Source: Ancylobacter mangrovi (GTDB lineage Bacteria; Pseudomonadota; Alphaproteobacteria; Rhizobiales; Xanthobacteraceae). Taken from it: a stretch of 64,000 nt of DNA. The DNA lies in the NCBI RefSeq assembly GCF_024752355.1, contig NZ_JANTHZ010000014.1, forward strand, positions 90,373-154,372. Direction: 5' to 3'. The notes below the pieces were generated by a model. It saw only the letters and a program-made list of their open reading frames with translations, did no database searches and had not been told where the DNA came from. Positions 27,356 through 36,658 of this stretch are shown here, piece after piece. Numbering within the stretch: the stretch's first letter is position 1; every line of letters begins with the position of its first letter. A program made the position numbers and the translations under genes.

Positions 27356-27383
27356 GACGTCCCGCGACGGAGCCCGTTCCTCT

Positions 27384-28361
27384 CTACTTCGTCACCGACA
27401 GGGGGAAGGCGACGGTGATGAAGGCCGAGGTTCCCTCGAGCCGGTTCACCGCGTCGAACTCGCGATAGACCTTGAGCCGCGTCGACACCGGGGTTTGCCC
27501 GAGCTCGAAATTATAGGCGATCGTGCCGCCGAGCGCCGTCACCTCGCCCTTGAAGTCGCCCAGCCGCGCGCCGGCGCCGCTGTCGCCGGTGACCTGGTCG
27601 TAATAATAGCCGACAAGCCCGACCGAGAGCTGCTTGGTCAGCGCCTTGGTGGCCGACCACTCCACGTGGAATTCCGTGCCCGTCGTGTAGTCGGTCACGT
27701 CGTTCGTGCCGTTGAAGGTGAAGCCGGCCGCGGTGGACAGCTCGATCCCGCTCGTCGGCTCAAGCCACGTCACCGCGGCGGAGATGTCGCCGGCCCAGCG
27801 GTGGAAGGCCAGATTGGCGATCTCGCCCTCGCGATAATCGCCGATCGGGATGTTGAGGAGGCCGGCGACGTTCCAGTGCCAGTTTCCCGAATGCCAGCCG
27901 AGCGCGACCGAGGCGACCGGATCGCCGAAGACGAAGGCGTCGTCGGTGACCTTTCCCGTGATCGGATCGGCATCAGCCGGGTTCAACAGGATGTTGGCGG
28001 TCACTTCCGGCCGGCCGGCCGGCACAAGGACGCCGACAGCGAGGTTCCCGCCCAGCACTTGCGGCGGCAGGACCCAGGTTCCGGTCAGGAAGTCGGCGCG
28101 GACCTCGCCGCGGACATTGGCGATGAGCTGCCCGCCGGAAAGGAAGCGCCGGTTCGCATCCGCCTTTCCGCTGTAGAAATAGACGTCGTTCTGAAGGTAG
28201 AAACCCGGTGGCGGGATGTAGCCCGCCATGGGCCCGCGCCCGCCGAGCAGGTAGAACCCGATGCCGTTCTCGGCGGCATGCAGGTCTCCCGCGGTCGACA
28301 TCGCACCGGCCACGATCGCGCCGGCCATCCACCGGCCTGGCCGCCTTCCGCCGGCCTTCAT
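27384..28361 (-). CDS. Outer-membrane SphA/MetA-pathway-type transporter
   Basis: 325 residues with a Sec signal (cleavage near DLHAAEN). The mature protein is a series of amphipathic beta-strands ending VAFPLSVTK. It matches proteins annotated as phenol meta-degradation / SphA-type transporters, with markers GYYYDQVTGDSGAGARLGDF and GEVTALGGTIAYNF near the C-terminus. It probably forms a channel for hydrophobic or aromatic compounds. ATG at 28361 has GGGAGGGG upstream; a GTG at 28382 is less likely. It follows another outer-membrane-protein gene on the same strand by 56 bases. Confidence 0.82.
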   Translation of the reverse strand: MKAGGRRPGRWMAGAIVAGAMSTAGDLHAAENGIGFYLLGGRGPMAGYIPPPGFYLQNDVYFYSGKADANRRFLSGGQLIANVRGEVRADFLTGTWVLPPQVLGGNLAVGVLVPAGRPEVTANILLNPADADPITGKVTDDAFVFGDPVASVALGWHSGNWHWNVAGLLNIPIGDYREGEIANLAFHRWAGDISAAVTWLEPTSGIELSTAAGFTFNGTNDVTDYTTGTEFHVEWSATKALTKQLSVGLVGYYYDQVTGDSGAGARLGDFKGEVTALGGTIAYNFELGQTPVSTRLKVYREFDAVNRLEGTSAFITVAFPLSVTK

Positions 28362-28417
28362 CCGCCCCTCCCGTCCTTTCACGGCGACCGCTCACCGGCG
28401 ATCGTCGGCAGAGATCG

Positions 28418-29212
28418 TCATTGCGTCGGAAAGAGGTAGGTCACGCTCAGCCTGCCGCCGAAGCCCTCGGGGCCGTATTCCGAGGTCCGCGCCCAGTATC
28501 GGACGCCGGCCTGGAGGCTGACGGGCTGATCGTGGATGGTAAGAAGCTTGCTGATCTGGAAATTGATGGGGATAGACCAGTTCTCCCCCGTCCAGTCATA
28601 GGTCATCTCGGAGTTGACGGCGAACGTCCACGCATCCTTGGTCGTGTAGGTCAGGAAGGGCTGCACGAAGGTGGAGTTGACGTCGGGATGTTCCTCGTCG
28701 CCCGCGACGGACCAGATGTGGTTGGCAAGGATGCCGTAGGTCCAGCCGCCGGTCTGCTTGAGTGCGACGGCGGTCGGGCCCACGCCCCATTGCCGGCTGC
28801 CGAGCAGGTCGTCCGTGCCGGTCGGCAACAGGAATACCGGACCCACGCCCCATATGATGCCGGCAGGGCCGGGCTCCTTGGGCGAAAGGAACAGGCTCTG
28901 GACCGTATCGCTCAAGCCGAACTGGTCGCCGGAGCGGCCCGCAACATCCGTCTGCCACACCACCGGGATGATCGTGCGCGAGATGAGATTCCAGTCTTCG
29001 TTCAGGTCGAACGGAATGACCGGCTGTATGTTCAGCAGGACGCGCGAACCGTTGGCCGGGCCGATATTCGTGTCGTAGTTGAACTGGAACGGAAAGCTGA
29101 TGAGCGAGGCGATCGGATTCGAGAGCTCCTGAGCGAGCTTAGCGTCCTGTGCCCGGGCGTGCGGCGCATAGAGCATCGCGACCGCGGCCAGAATTGCGGG
29201 AACACTTCTCAT
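28418..29212 (-). CDS. Outer-membrane beta-barrel protein (neuromedin-U-annotated family)
   Basis: 264 residues with a signal peptide (MRSVPAILAAVAMLYAPHARA). The body is beta-rich with NIGPANGSRVLLNIQPVIPF and a C-terminal RLSVTYLFPTQ. Close relatives in Bradyrhizobium and allies are often labelled neuromedin U, a historical name with no functional meaning here. Most likely a small outer-membrane channel made with the downstream SphA-like protein. ATG at 29212 is preferred over 29227 because it opens the signal peptide. No substrate can be assigned. Confidence 0.78.
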   Translation of the reverse strand: MRSVPAILAAVAMLYAPHARAQDAKLAQELSNPIASLISFPFQFNYDTNIGPANGSRVLLNIQPVIPFDLNEDWNLISRTIIPVVWQTDVAGRSGDQFGLSDTVQSLFLSPKEPGPAGIIWGVGPVFLLPTGTDDLLGSRQWGVGPTAVALKQTGGWTYGILANHIWSVAGDEEHPDVNSTFVQPFLTYTTKDAWTFAVNSEMTYDWTGENWSIPINFQISKLLTIHDQPVSLQAGVRYWARTSEYGPEGFGGRLSVTYLFPTQ

Positions 29213-29472
29213 GTCTTCCCCTCCCACGCGCGCTCATACTCGAATGGTCTCGTCGAGCATAAAGCGGCCTCGCATCGGCGAAGCGAGCTTACGGTGGAAT
29301 ATTACGTAAGGAGAGGCAGCAAATTACCTTGCTTCGGTCAACGCAATTTTTGCGTGTACGCGCGACTTTTCTGTCACTGACTCGAAGCGAGGAAGCATAT
29401 CCCGGCGGCGGTGAGCGGGCCCGAGGTGATTGAGGCGCGACGCGCCGGCCCCATCTCAGCCGCCCGCCGCCC

Positions 29473-30438
29473 TCATTCGAGCGCGAGGGCCCGGGGCGTC
29501 AGCCAGGGGGCTATGGCGAGCATCGGCGGCAGGGCATGCGATCGCGCCATGCTGCGCGCGACCTCCGCGATGCGCGGCGCCAGATCGGCGAAGTCGCCGC
29601 GCCGCGTCGTCAGCAGCAATTCGCGCGAGAAGGCCGTGCCCGGCAGCGGCATGGCCACGACGCCGTCAGTATGCGCCGCCCCCTGCAATATGCAGAGCGG
29701 GGTGGTGATGGCGACGCCCATGCCGGTGGCGACCATAGCGACGAGGGCGTCCGAGGTGTCGAACTCGAACGCCCGTGGGGGCCGAAGCCCCATCCGGCCG
29801 AGATGCCGCTCGATATGCTGGCCGGCATAGGAGCGGGCACTGTGGCGCACCAGACGGTAGCGCTCGAGGATGGCCCGCAAATCCTTGCCGCGCACCGCAT
29901 CGATCTCGGTGCGCGGGGCGATCAGCACATAAGGTTCGCGAAAGACCACGATCCGCTCGACCCCGCCGAGCCCCTCCATCGGATCGCAGGTCAGCGCCGC
30001 ATCGATCTCGTGCCGCATCAGCGCCCGCGTATGGGAGAAGGCGAGGCCCGACCACGCGGTCACGGTCAGGGCAAGGGCGCCGTCGGCAAGCTCCCGCACG
30101 ATGCGCGCGCCGATGGTGCCGGCCAGCGAATCGACAAGGCCGATACGCAGATCGATGCGTCCCGGCAGTTCGGCGGCGGCCCGCGCATCGGCCAGCAGCC
30201 GCTCGGCCGCGCGGGCGAGCTCGTCCGCCCGGCTGGCAACCATTCGCCCGACATGGGTCGGTGTGAGGGGCCGCCGGCTGCGGTCGAAAAGCGGGGCGCC
30301 GATGAGCGCCTCCGCACGCCGCAGAGCCTGCGAGACGGCCGACTGGGTGACCCCGGCGCGCTCCGCCGCCGCGGTCACGCTGCCGGTATCCGCCACGGCG
30401 GCGACGATCCGGAAGGTATGCAAATCGAGGTCGACCAC
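29473..30438 (-). CDS. LysR-family regulator (module 1)
   Basis: 321 residues from GTG at 30438. The N-terminal winged HTH is clear (DLHTFRIVAAVADTGSVTAA then GVTQSAVSQALRRAE), with a LysR substrate-binding domain behind it. The frame extends to 30534, but the extension has no homology and would cover the operator-like repeat at 30445-30462, so the GTG start is favoured. It is divergent from a sarcosine-oxidase-like gene and probably controls that gene and the ABC transporter/MmgE genes behind it. Confidence 0.88.
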   Translation of the reverse strand: MVDLDLHTFRIVAAVADTGSVTAAAERAGVTQSAVSQALRRAEALIGAPLFDRSRRPLTPTHVGRMVASRADELARAAERLLADARAAAELPGRIDLRIGLVDSLAGTIGARIVRELADGALALTVTAWSGLAFSHTRALMRHEIDAALTCDPMEGLGGVERIVVFREPYVLIAPRTEIDAVRGKDLRAILERYRLVRHSARSYAGQHIERHLGRMGLRPPRAFEFDTSDALVAMVATGMGVAITTPLCILQGAAHTDGVVAMPLPGTAFSRELLLTTRRGDFADLAPRIAEVARSMARSHALPPMLAIAPWLTPRALALE

Positions 30439-30444
30439 AACATT

Positions 30445-30477
30445 ATCATCGTAGCGAATGATTCTTTGTAGATCTAC
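30445..30477. promoter_or_regulatory. LysR-type operator candidates
   Basis: ATCAT-N8-ATGAT (30445-30462) is an inverted repeat in the divergent region between the LysR gene and the flavoenzyme gene. GTAGATCTAC (30468-30477) is a perfect 10-bp palindrome beside it. Position and symmetry suit LysR recognition and activation sites; binding is inferred. Confidence 0.4.
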
Positions 30478-30569
30478 TGAATATGCCGCATTTCGATTGA
30501 CCCCGGCGCTATGCCGTGATCGTTTTTGAGACATGACTTCATTTTGTGCAGAGAAGAGGCGTTAGAGCC

Positions 30570-31745
30570 GTGGAGCGGGCGCAGATTGCCGTCGTCGGTC
30601 TTGGTGCCATGGGCATGGCGACGCTTTACCAGCTTGCGCGGCGGGGCGTCGACGCGATCGGGATCGATCGCTTCGAGCCGCCGCATGATCTCGGTTCGAG
30701 CCATGGCGAAACGCGGATCACCCGCCAGGCCGTCGGCGAAGGCGGCGACTATGTGCCGTTCGTCCTCGCCTCACATGCGATCTGGCGGGAGCTCGAGGCG
30801 GCCTCCGGCGAGCCGCTGCTTGAGGCGTGCGGCGTGCTCGTCATCGCGCCGGGCTCAGGCGCGTCGTCCCATCACGGCAAGCCGGATTTCGTGGCGCGCT
30901 CGATCGAGACGGCGCGGGCGTTCGGCATTGCGCATGAGGTTCTCGACGGGACCGAGGCGCGCCGGCGGTTTCCGCAGCTCGAAGGCATTTCGAGCGACGA
31001 CAAGGTCTATTACGAGCCGGGCGGCGGCTATGTGCGGCCGGAGCGCTGCATCGCGGTCCAGCGGGACCAGGCGCAGGCGCTGGGCGCCCGTCTCCGGCTC
31101 GGCGCGCAGGTCACGTCGATCCGGCAGGAGGGCGATGCGGTCCGCATAAGCGTCGGCGGGAGCGAGATCGTCGCCGATCAGGTTGTGGTCGCGGCCGGCG
31201 CCTGGACGGTGCCGCTGCTCGGCGCGCCGTTCGAGCGTCTGCTCACGGTGAGACGGCAGGTGCTGCACTGGTTCCGGCTGGAGGACCCTGCGCCGCACGC
31301 CGGAGCCCCGGTCTTCATCTGGATGCACGGGGCGGGCGACGAGGATTATTTCTACGGCTTCCCCCCGCTGCCCGGCGACGATCGATTCAAGGTGGCGACG
31401 GAACAGTACACGGCCGCGACGACGGCCGAGAGCCTCGACCGCCAGGTCTCTCCGGCCGAATCCGCCGCGATGTGGCAGGCGCATGTCGCCGGCCGCGTCA
31501 CCGGCGTGACGCCCGAGGTCGCCCAGGCGGCCGCGTGCCTGTACACGGTCACGCCCGACAGCGGCTTCATCATCGACCGCCACCCGCAGCAGGACCGCGT
31601 GATGGTGATCTCCGCCTGTTCGGGCCACGGTTTCAAGCATTCGGCGGGCATCGGCCAGGCCGTGGCCGCTGCGGTCACGGGCGCGCCCAGCACCTTCGAC
31701 CTGACCCCCTTTTCGCTTAAGCGCTTCCAAGTCGCCTCCGCATGA
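30570..31745 (+). CDS. Sarcosine/N-methyl amino acid oxidase-like flavoprotein
   Basis: 391 residues, of the monomeric sarcosine oxidase / N-methyltryptophan oxidase type. The dinucleotide-binding motif is VVGLGAMGMATLYQLARRG, followed by GSSHGETRITR, the sarcosine-oxidase FAD contact. The C-terminal CLYTVTPDSGFIIDRHP has C323 in the position of the covalent flavin attachment Cys. It should oxidise a secondary or N-substituted amino acid, giving aldehyde, ammonia or amine and hydrogen peroxide. GTG at 30570 has AGAGAAGAGG upstream. A polar-amino-acid ABC importer follows, so the substrate is probably imported by it. Confidence 0.88.
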   Translation: MERAQIAVVGLGAMGMATLYQLARRGVDAIGIDRFEPPHDLGSSHGETRITRQAVGEGGDYVPFVLASHAIWRELEAASGEPLLEACGVLVIAPGSGASSHHGKPDFVARSIETARAFGIAHEVLDGTEARRRFPQLEGISSDDKVYYEPGGGYVRPERCIAVQRDQAQALGARLRLGAQVTSIRQEGDAVRISVGGSEIVADQVVVAAGAWTVPLLGAPFERLLTVRRQVLHWFRLEDPAPHAGAPVFIWMHGAGDEDYFYGFPPLPGDDRFKVATEQYTAATTAESLDRQVSPAESAAMWQAHVAGRVTGVTPEVAQAAACLYTVTPDSGFIIDRHPQQDRVMVISACSGHGFKHSAGIGQAVAAAVTGAPSTFDLTPFSLKRFQVASA

Positions 31746-31837
31746 CACACTAATTGACGTCCGGCGGTTTGCTTTTCGCCGGCTGCGATCACCTGAACGG
31801 CACTCTTGGTCCCAATTTCGAAGAAAGGTTCCCTCGC

Positions 31838-32650
31838 ATGCGCAAATCGATGATCGCTCTTTTCCTTGCCGGCGTGCTCGCGCCCGTGGCCGCACACGCG
31901 GCGGACGGTGTCGACGCCATCAAGCAGCGGGGCACGCTGGTCGTTGGCGTCAAGGCCGACTACAAGCCCTTCGGCTTCCGTGACCCGTCGGGCGCCGTGG
32001 TCGGCATCGAGCCGGACCTCGCGGCGGACGTCGCCAAGCGGCTGGGCGTGAAGCTCGAGCTCGTGCCGGTCGTCTCGTCGAACCGCATCGAGTTCCTGCA
32101 GCAGGGCAAGGTCGACATGCTGATCGCGACCATGTCGGACAAGCCGGAGCGCCGGAAGGTCGTGCAGGCCATCGACCCGCCCTACTACTCCGACTTCGTC
32201 AACGTGCTGCTGCCCAAGAAGGCCGGCGTGAAGGACTGGTCCGAGCTGAAGGACAAGCCGCTCTGCGCGACCTCGGGCGCCTGGTACAACAAGGAAGTCG
32301 CCCAGAAGTACGGCGCGAAGATCGTCGCCTTCGACGGTTCCGAGAAGCCGCTGTTCGCGCTCAAGCAGGGTAATTGCGTGGGCTATGTCTATGATCAGAC
32401 GTTCATCCAGGGCAAGCTGCTCGACTCCGAGTGGAACGGCGACTACGCAATGCCGCTGAAGGGCATTCTGGATGCGCCGTGGATCATGGCGGTCGCGAAC
32501 GGCAATGAAAGCCTGATGAAGTTCCTCGAGGGCGTGACCAAGGACTGGATGAAGACCGGCTTCATCGTCTCCGAGGAGAAGAAGTTCGGCATCGAGCCGA
32601 CCGAGTACTCGAAGGCCATGTACGAGAAGATGAAGAGCTCGACCAACTGA
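31838..32650 (+). CDS. Amino-acid ABC transporter substrate-binding protein (module 1)
   Basis: 270 residues with a Sec signal (cleavage near AHAADG). It is a family 3 solute-binding protein: LVVGVKADYKPFGFRD begins the first lobe, and GIEPDLAADVAKRLGVKLELV and RKVVQAIDPPYYSD follow in the usual places. It binds a polar amino acid or analogue in the periplasm for the two permeases downstream. A strong hairpin in the gap after it (32658-32689) probably lowers read-through so that more binding protein than permease is made. Confidence 0.91.
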   Translation: MRKSMIALFLAGVLAPVAAHAADGVDAIKQRGTLVVGVKADYKPFGFRDPSGAVVGIEPDLAADVAKRLGVKLELVPVVSSNRIEFLQQGKVDMLIATMSDKPERRKVVQAIDPPYYSDFVNVLLPKKAGVKDWSELKDKPLCATSGAWYNKEVAQKYGAKIVAFDGSEKPLFALKQGNCVGYVYDQTFIQGKLLDSEWNGDYAMPLKGILDAPWIMAVANGNESLMKFLEGVTKDWMKTGFIVSEEKKFGIEPTEYSKAMYEKMKSSTN

Positions 32651-32657
32651 TCGCATG

Positions 32658-32689
32658 GCGCGGCCGATCCCCTTTAGGGTCGGCCGCGT
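32658..32689 (+). terminator. Attenuator-like hairpin between binding protein and permease
   Basis: CGCGGCCGA (32659-32667) pairs with TCGGCCGCG (32680-32688) and the inner CCC/GGG extends the stem. It sits in the 93-base gap between the binding-protein and permease genes. Such hairpins commonly set the stoichiometry of ABC importer operons. Confidence 0.55.
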
Positions 32690-32743
32690 CTTCTGACGTT
32701 TTGAGACGGCGCGCCTTTCACGGATCGCCAACCGGATAGCGCG

Positions 32744-33490
32744 ATGGACGTCATACCCGCCTGGTTCAAAGACCTCTACGAAACGACGGGTCTCAATTTC
32801 ACGGTCTTCTACGACCCCTATGACTGGCACCGCTATGTCGACGGTGTGAGGATGACCGTCCTGCTGACGGTCTCCACCATTCTGGCGAGCCTTCTGATCG
32901 GCGCGGTCGGCGCCCTGCTGCAAAGCGCGCCCTCGCGCATCGTGCGCGGCGCGGTCAACGGCTTCGTCGTCCTGTTCCGCAACACGCCGCCGCTGGTGCA
33001 GATCTTCTTCTTCTATTTCGGTATCGGCGCGGTTCTGCCCGCTGGGCAGGACCAGTTCGGCCTGCGCCAGCCCTTCATCGACAATGTGGAGTGGGCGATC
33101 ATCGCGCTGTCGCTGTTCGCCGGCGCCTTCAATGTCGAGATCTTCCGGTCCGGCGTCGAAGCCGTGCCCAAGACCACGGTGGAGGCGGCCGAGGCGCTCG
33201 GCTATACGCGGCTCAAGGCCTATGTCTACGTGATATTGCCGCTCGCGCTGCGCGTGTGCCTGCCGGCCCTGAACAACAACCTCGTCAACCTGCTCAAGAC
33301 CACGACCCTCGCCTATGCGATCGCCGTGCCGGAGACGCTCTACGCCGTGAAGCAGATCTGGTCGGAATCGCAGAACGTGTTCGAGATGATGCTGGTGCTG
33401 TTCGTGACCTACGGCATCCTGGTGGGCATCCTGGTCTGGATCATGCACCGATGGGAGAAGTCGCTGCGCATTCCGGGGTATGGCCGATGA
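32744..33490 (+). CDS. Amino-acid ABC transporter permease (module 1, first)
   Basis: 248 residues, His/Glu/Gln/Arg-type permease (HisM/GlnP family). RNTPPLVQIFFFYFGIG and the EAA loop TTVEAAEALGYTRLKAY are diagnostic. Several membrane helices are visible. The next permease starts inside its stop codon (ATGA at 33487). It forms a heterodimeric channel with that second permease. Confidence 0.91.
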   Translation: MDVIPAWFKDLYETTGLNFTVFYDPYDWHRYVDGVRMTVLLTVSTILASLLIGAVGALLQSAPSRIVRGAVNGFVVLFRNTPPLVQIFFFYFGIGAVLPAGQDQFGLRQPFIDNVEWAIIALSLFAGAFNVEIFRSGVEAVPKTTVEAAEALGYTRLKAYVYVILPLALRVCLPALNNNLVNLLKTTTLAYAIAVPETLYAVKQIWSESQNVFEMMLVLFVTYGILVGILVWIMHRWEKSLRIPGYGR

Positions 33491-34344
33491 GCACCAAAAA
33501 CACGCAGACGAGTGCGGACGCGCCGCTGCCGGTCCTGTTGCCGTTCCGCATCGAGCCCACCCGGCTGGGAACGCCCCGCCTCGCGCCCGTCCATGCCGTG
33601 CTGATCGGCGCGGGCCTCGCGCTGCTCGCGGGAACCGCCTGGGCGCAGGCGGACGCCGCCCAGCTGTCGCCGCTCGACGTCATCATCAAATGGGCGCCGC
33701 TGCTGCTGTACGGCTTCGCCTTCAACATCCTGATCTCCATGATCGCGATGGCGCTCGGCACCGGCGCGGGCCTCGGCGTCGGTCTCGGCATGCTGTCCGA
33801 AAATCCGCTGCTGGCCCGCGTCTGCTGGGCGCTCACGCAGTTCTTCCGCAATGCGCCGTGGCTGGTGCTGCTGTTCTTCGTGATGTTCCTGGTGCCGTTC
33901 CAGATCACGGTGTTCGGCGTCCGGATCCCCTTGCCGGACTGGGTGAAGGCGACGGTCGGCTTCTCCCTGCCGGTGATGGCGAATGTCGCCGAGATCGTGC
34001 GCGGCGCCGTGCGCTCCGTGCCGTCGACGCAATGGGAAGCGGCGGAATCGCTCGCCTTCACGCCGCGCCAGACCATGTGGCAGATCATTCTGCCCCAATG
34101 CGTCAAGCGCATGCTGCCGCCGTGGATGAACCTCTATTCGCTCGTCACCATGGCGACCGTGCAGGCCTCCATCGTCGGCGTCTCCGAGATGCTGACGCTC
34201 ACCGCGCAGGTCCACACGGCCGAGGGCGGCCGGCCGGAGCTCTTCGCGCCGCTCTATGGCTTCGCCCTGTTCTGCTTCTTCCTCTATTGCTACCCGATCG
34301 ACCGGTTCACCGCCCGGCTCGAACGCCGGTTCCATATCCGCTGA
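33487..34344 (+). CDS. Amino-acid ABC transporter permease (module 1, second)
   Basis: 285 residues. RNAPWLVLLFFVMFLVPFQ and the EAA loop STQWEAAESLAFTPRQTM mark the polar-amino-acid permease family. The N-terminus has an extra hydrophobic segment (about 38-55) ending in a signal-peptide-like AQADA stretch, longer than usual for the family. It overlaps the first permease and lies 14 bases before the ATPase. Confidence 0.9.
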   Translation: MSTKNTQTSADAPLPVLLPFRIEPTRLGTPRLAPVHAVLIGAGLALLAGTAWAQADAAQLSPLDVIIKWAPLLLYGFAFNILISMIAMALGTGAGLGVGLGMLSENPLLARVCWALTQFFRNAPWLVLLFFVMFLVPFQITVFGVRIPLPDWVKATVGFSLPVMANVAEIVRGAVRSVPSTQWEAAESLAFTPRQTMWQIILPQCVKRMLPPWMNLYSLVTMATVQASIVGVSEMLTLTAQVHTAEGGRPELFAPLYGFALFCFFLYCYPIDRFTARLERRFHIR

Positions 34345-34358
34345 GAGACCATTCACGC

Positions 34359-35126
34359 ATGGCCGCTGCGACCGACCCCCGCCCCTGGACACCCGATCAG
34401 CCCATCGTCCAGCTGATCGACGTCCATAAATCCTTCGGCACGCTCGAGGTGCTGAAGGGCGTCAGCTTCGACGTGAAGAAGGGCGAGGTGATCTGCATCA
34501 TCGGCCCGTCGGGCTCGGGCAAGTCGACGCTGATCCGCTGCATCAACGCTCTGGTGCCGGTCACGTCCGGCACCATCCTGGTCGAGAACATCGAGGTGGC
34601 CGACCCCAAGCTCGACAAGCTGGCGCTGCGCCGCAAGGTCGGCATGGTGTTCCAGCAGTACAACCTGTTCCCGCACAAGACCGCGCTGCAGAACGTGATG
34701 ATGGCGCCGATCCACGTGCTCCATCAGGACAAGGGCGAGGTCGAGGAGCGCGCCCGCGCTCTGATGAAGAAGGTCCGGCTCACCGGCAAGGAGGACAGCT
34801 ATCCGGGCGAGCTGTCCGGTGGCCAGCAGCAGCGGGTCGCCATCGCCCGCTCGCTCGCCATGCGGCCCGACATCATGCTGTTCGACGAGGTCACCGCCGC
34901 GCTCGATCCGGAGACGGTGAAGGAGGTGCTGTTCACCATCCGCGAGCTCGCCGAGGACGGCATGACCTGCCTGCTGGTGACCCACGAGATGAACTTCGCG
35001 CGCGACGTCGCCGACCACATCTACTTCACCGATCACGGCGTCATCGTCGAGCACGGGCCGCCCGCGAGCTTCTTCAGCGCGCCGAGCGACCCGCGCACCC
35101 GGGAATTCCTGTCCCAGGTGCTGTGA
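34359..35126 (+). CDS. Amino-acid ABC transporter ATP-binding protein (module 1)
   Basis: 255 residues. Walker A is GPSGSGKST, the signature is LSGGQQQRVAIARSLA and Walker B is IMLFDEVTAALD. This is the GlnQ/HisP-type ATPase without a TOBE domain. The stop overlaps the MmgE/PrpD start, so uptake and the next enzymatic step are translationally linked. Confidence 0.92.
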   Translation: MAAATDPRPWTPDQPIVQLIDVHKSFGTLEVLKGVSFDVKKGEVICIIGPSGSGKSTLIRCINALVPVTSGTILVENIEVADPKLDKLALRRKVGMVFQQYNLFPHKTALQNVMMAPIHVLHQDKGEVEERARALMKKVRLTGKEDSYPGELSGGQQQRVAIARSLAMRPDIMLFDEVTAALDPETVKEVLFTIRELAEDGMTCLLVTHEMNFARDVADHIYFTDHGVIVEHGPPASFFSAPSDPRTREFLSQVL

Positions 35127-35150
35127 TGGCCGGTGCTGTGATGGCCGGTG
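35121..35150. repeat. 15-bp tandem duplication over a start codon
   Basis: CTGTGATGGCCGGTG occurs twice in immediate succession at 35121-35150. It spans the ATPase stop and gives the downstream MmgE/PrpD gene two in-frame ATG codons (35126 and 35141). Slippage would change the protein by five residues without shifting frame. Confidence 0.8.
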
Positions 35151-36556
35151 CTGCGGGGGGCGCCGGGCGCAGCGTCGCCGAACAGGCGGCGGATTTCCTG
35201 ATCGGCCTGCGCCACACCTCTCTCGACACCGACGTCGTCGCCATCGCGCGCACCGCGCTCGCCGATTATGTGGGCGTCGCCCTCGCGGGGGCCTCGGAGC
35301 CGGTAGCCCGCAATGTGCGCGCCTGGGCGGGGGAGCGCGCCTTCGGCACCATGGACGCCACGGTGATCGGTGCCGGCGGCCTGCGGCTCGACCCCGAAAA
35401 CGCCGCGCTCTGCAACGCGGTCGCCGGCCACGCGCTCGATTTCGACGACACCAGCTGGACGACGATCGGCCATCCCACCACCGTGGTCGCCCCGGCGGCG
35501 CTTGCCATTGCCGAGCAGGTCGGCGCCTCCGGTGCCGACGCCCTCCGGGCCTATGTCGCGGGTGTCGAGGTCGCGCACCGCATCGCCGAGTTCTGCATGC
35601 CGGAGGTTTCCGAGGCCGGTTGGCACACCACGGGTGCGCTCTACGCGCTCGGCGCCGCCGCCGCGGCCGCCCTTCTCCTGGATATCGACCGGGCCACATG
35701 CGTTCATGCGCTCGGGCTCGCGGCGTCGCGTTCCGGCGGCGTGCGCTCCAACTTCGGGACGCAGGCCAAGCCGTGGCATGCCGGCATGGCGGCCCGCAAC
35801 GGGCTCGAGGCCGTGTCGCTCGCGCGCGCCGGCGTCACCGCCTCGCGCACGGCGATCGAGGGTCAAGACGGCTACGTCGCATGCCTCGCCGGTGCCGCGT
35901 CCCGCGCGCGGATCGCCGGCCGCGACCTCCCGTTCGGCGCGCCGTTCGATCTCGTCGCGCGCGGTCTGGCGTTCAAGCGCTTCCCCTGCTGCAGCGGAGC
36001 GCATCCGGCCTGCGACCTCACGCTCGACCTCATGGCCGAGCATGGCTTCGGCGCCGACGAGGTCGAGGAGATCCAAGTCGGCGTGAGCCTGCTCGCCGAG
36101 CGGGAACTGGTCGCCCACGCGCCGCGCACGCCGCAGGAGGCGCGCTTCTCCATGGAGTTCGCGCTGGCGGCGACGCTCGTGCACGGCCCGCTGACCTGGG
36201 ACCTGTTCGCGCCCGAGACGCTCGCCGATCCGGCGGTGCGGCGGCTCATGGCGGCCGTCCGGCTCGACGTGTCGCCCGAGCTTGCGGCGCTCGGTTTCAT
36301 CGGCACGGCGCCGGTCCGGATGACGTTTCGCCTGCGCGACGGCCGAACCATCCACGGCGCGCGGGACCTCGCCATCGGCAACCCCGAGTGCCCGATGAGC
36401 GCGGAGGATCACGCCGCGAAGTTCCGTTCGTGCGCGGCGCGCGCCATGGCGCCGGAAGCGGCCGACGAGCTTCTGCGGCGCCTGCGCGCGCTCGATCGAG
36501 AACCGGATCTTGGCGCGCTGTGGGCCGCGGCGGCTCAGTTCGAGCTCACGGCATAG
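35126..36556 (+). CDS. MmgE/PrpD-family protein (module 1)
   Basis: 476 residues. The MmgE/PrpD fold is supported by GHALDFDDTSW, GHPTTVVAPAALA, TGALYALGAAAAAALLL and FKRFPCCSGAHPACDLTLDL in the expected order. The family includes 2-methylcitrate dehydratase, cis-aconitate decarboxylase and iminodisuccinate epimerase. It lies directly behind an amino-acid importer, and prpB/prpC are absent, so a methylcitrate role is unlikely. An epimerase or lyase for an amino dicarboxylate-like compound is a better guess. ATG 35126 and ATG 35141 are both possible because of the 15-bp duplication. Confidence 0.87.
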   Translation: MAGAVMAGAAGGAGRSVAEQAADFLIGLRHTSLDTDVVAIARTALADYVGVALAGASEPVARNVRAWAGERAFGTMDATVIGAGGLRLDPENAALCNAVAGHALDFDDTSWTTIGHPTTVVAPAALAIAEQVGASGADALRAYVAGVEVAHRIAEFCMPEVSEAGWHTTGALYALGAAAAAALLLDIDRATCVHALGLAASRSGGVRSNFGTQAKPWHAGMAARNGLEAVSLARAGVTASRTAIEGQDGYVACLAGAASRARIAGRDLPFGAPFDLVARGLAFKRFPCCSGAHPACDLTLDLMAEHGFGADEVEEIQVGVSLLAERELVAHAPRTPQEARFSMEFALAATLVHGPLTWDLFAPETLADPAVRRLMAAVRLDVSPELAALGFIGTAPVRMTFRLRDGRTIHGARDLAIGNPECPMSAEDHAAKFRSCAARAMAPEAADELLRRLRALDREPDLGALWAAAAQFELTA

Positions 36557-36658
36557 CCTGCACCGGATGGTTGCCGGGGGCGCCAGCTCTTGGCGGCGGG
36601 CCGGATTGTCCCACCGGTTCCGCCCGGCTTTGGCAGGGATGTCGCCATTGCGGGCCGC

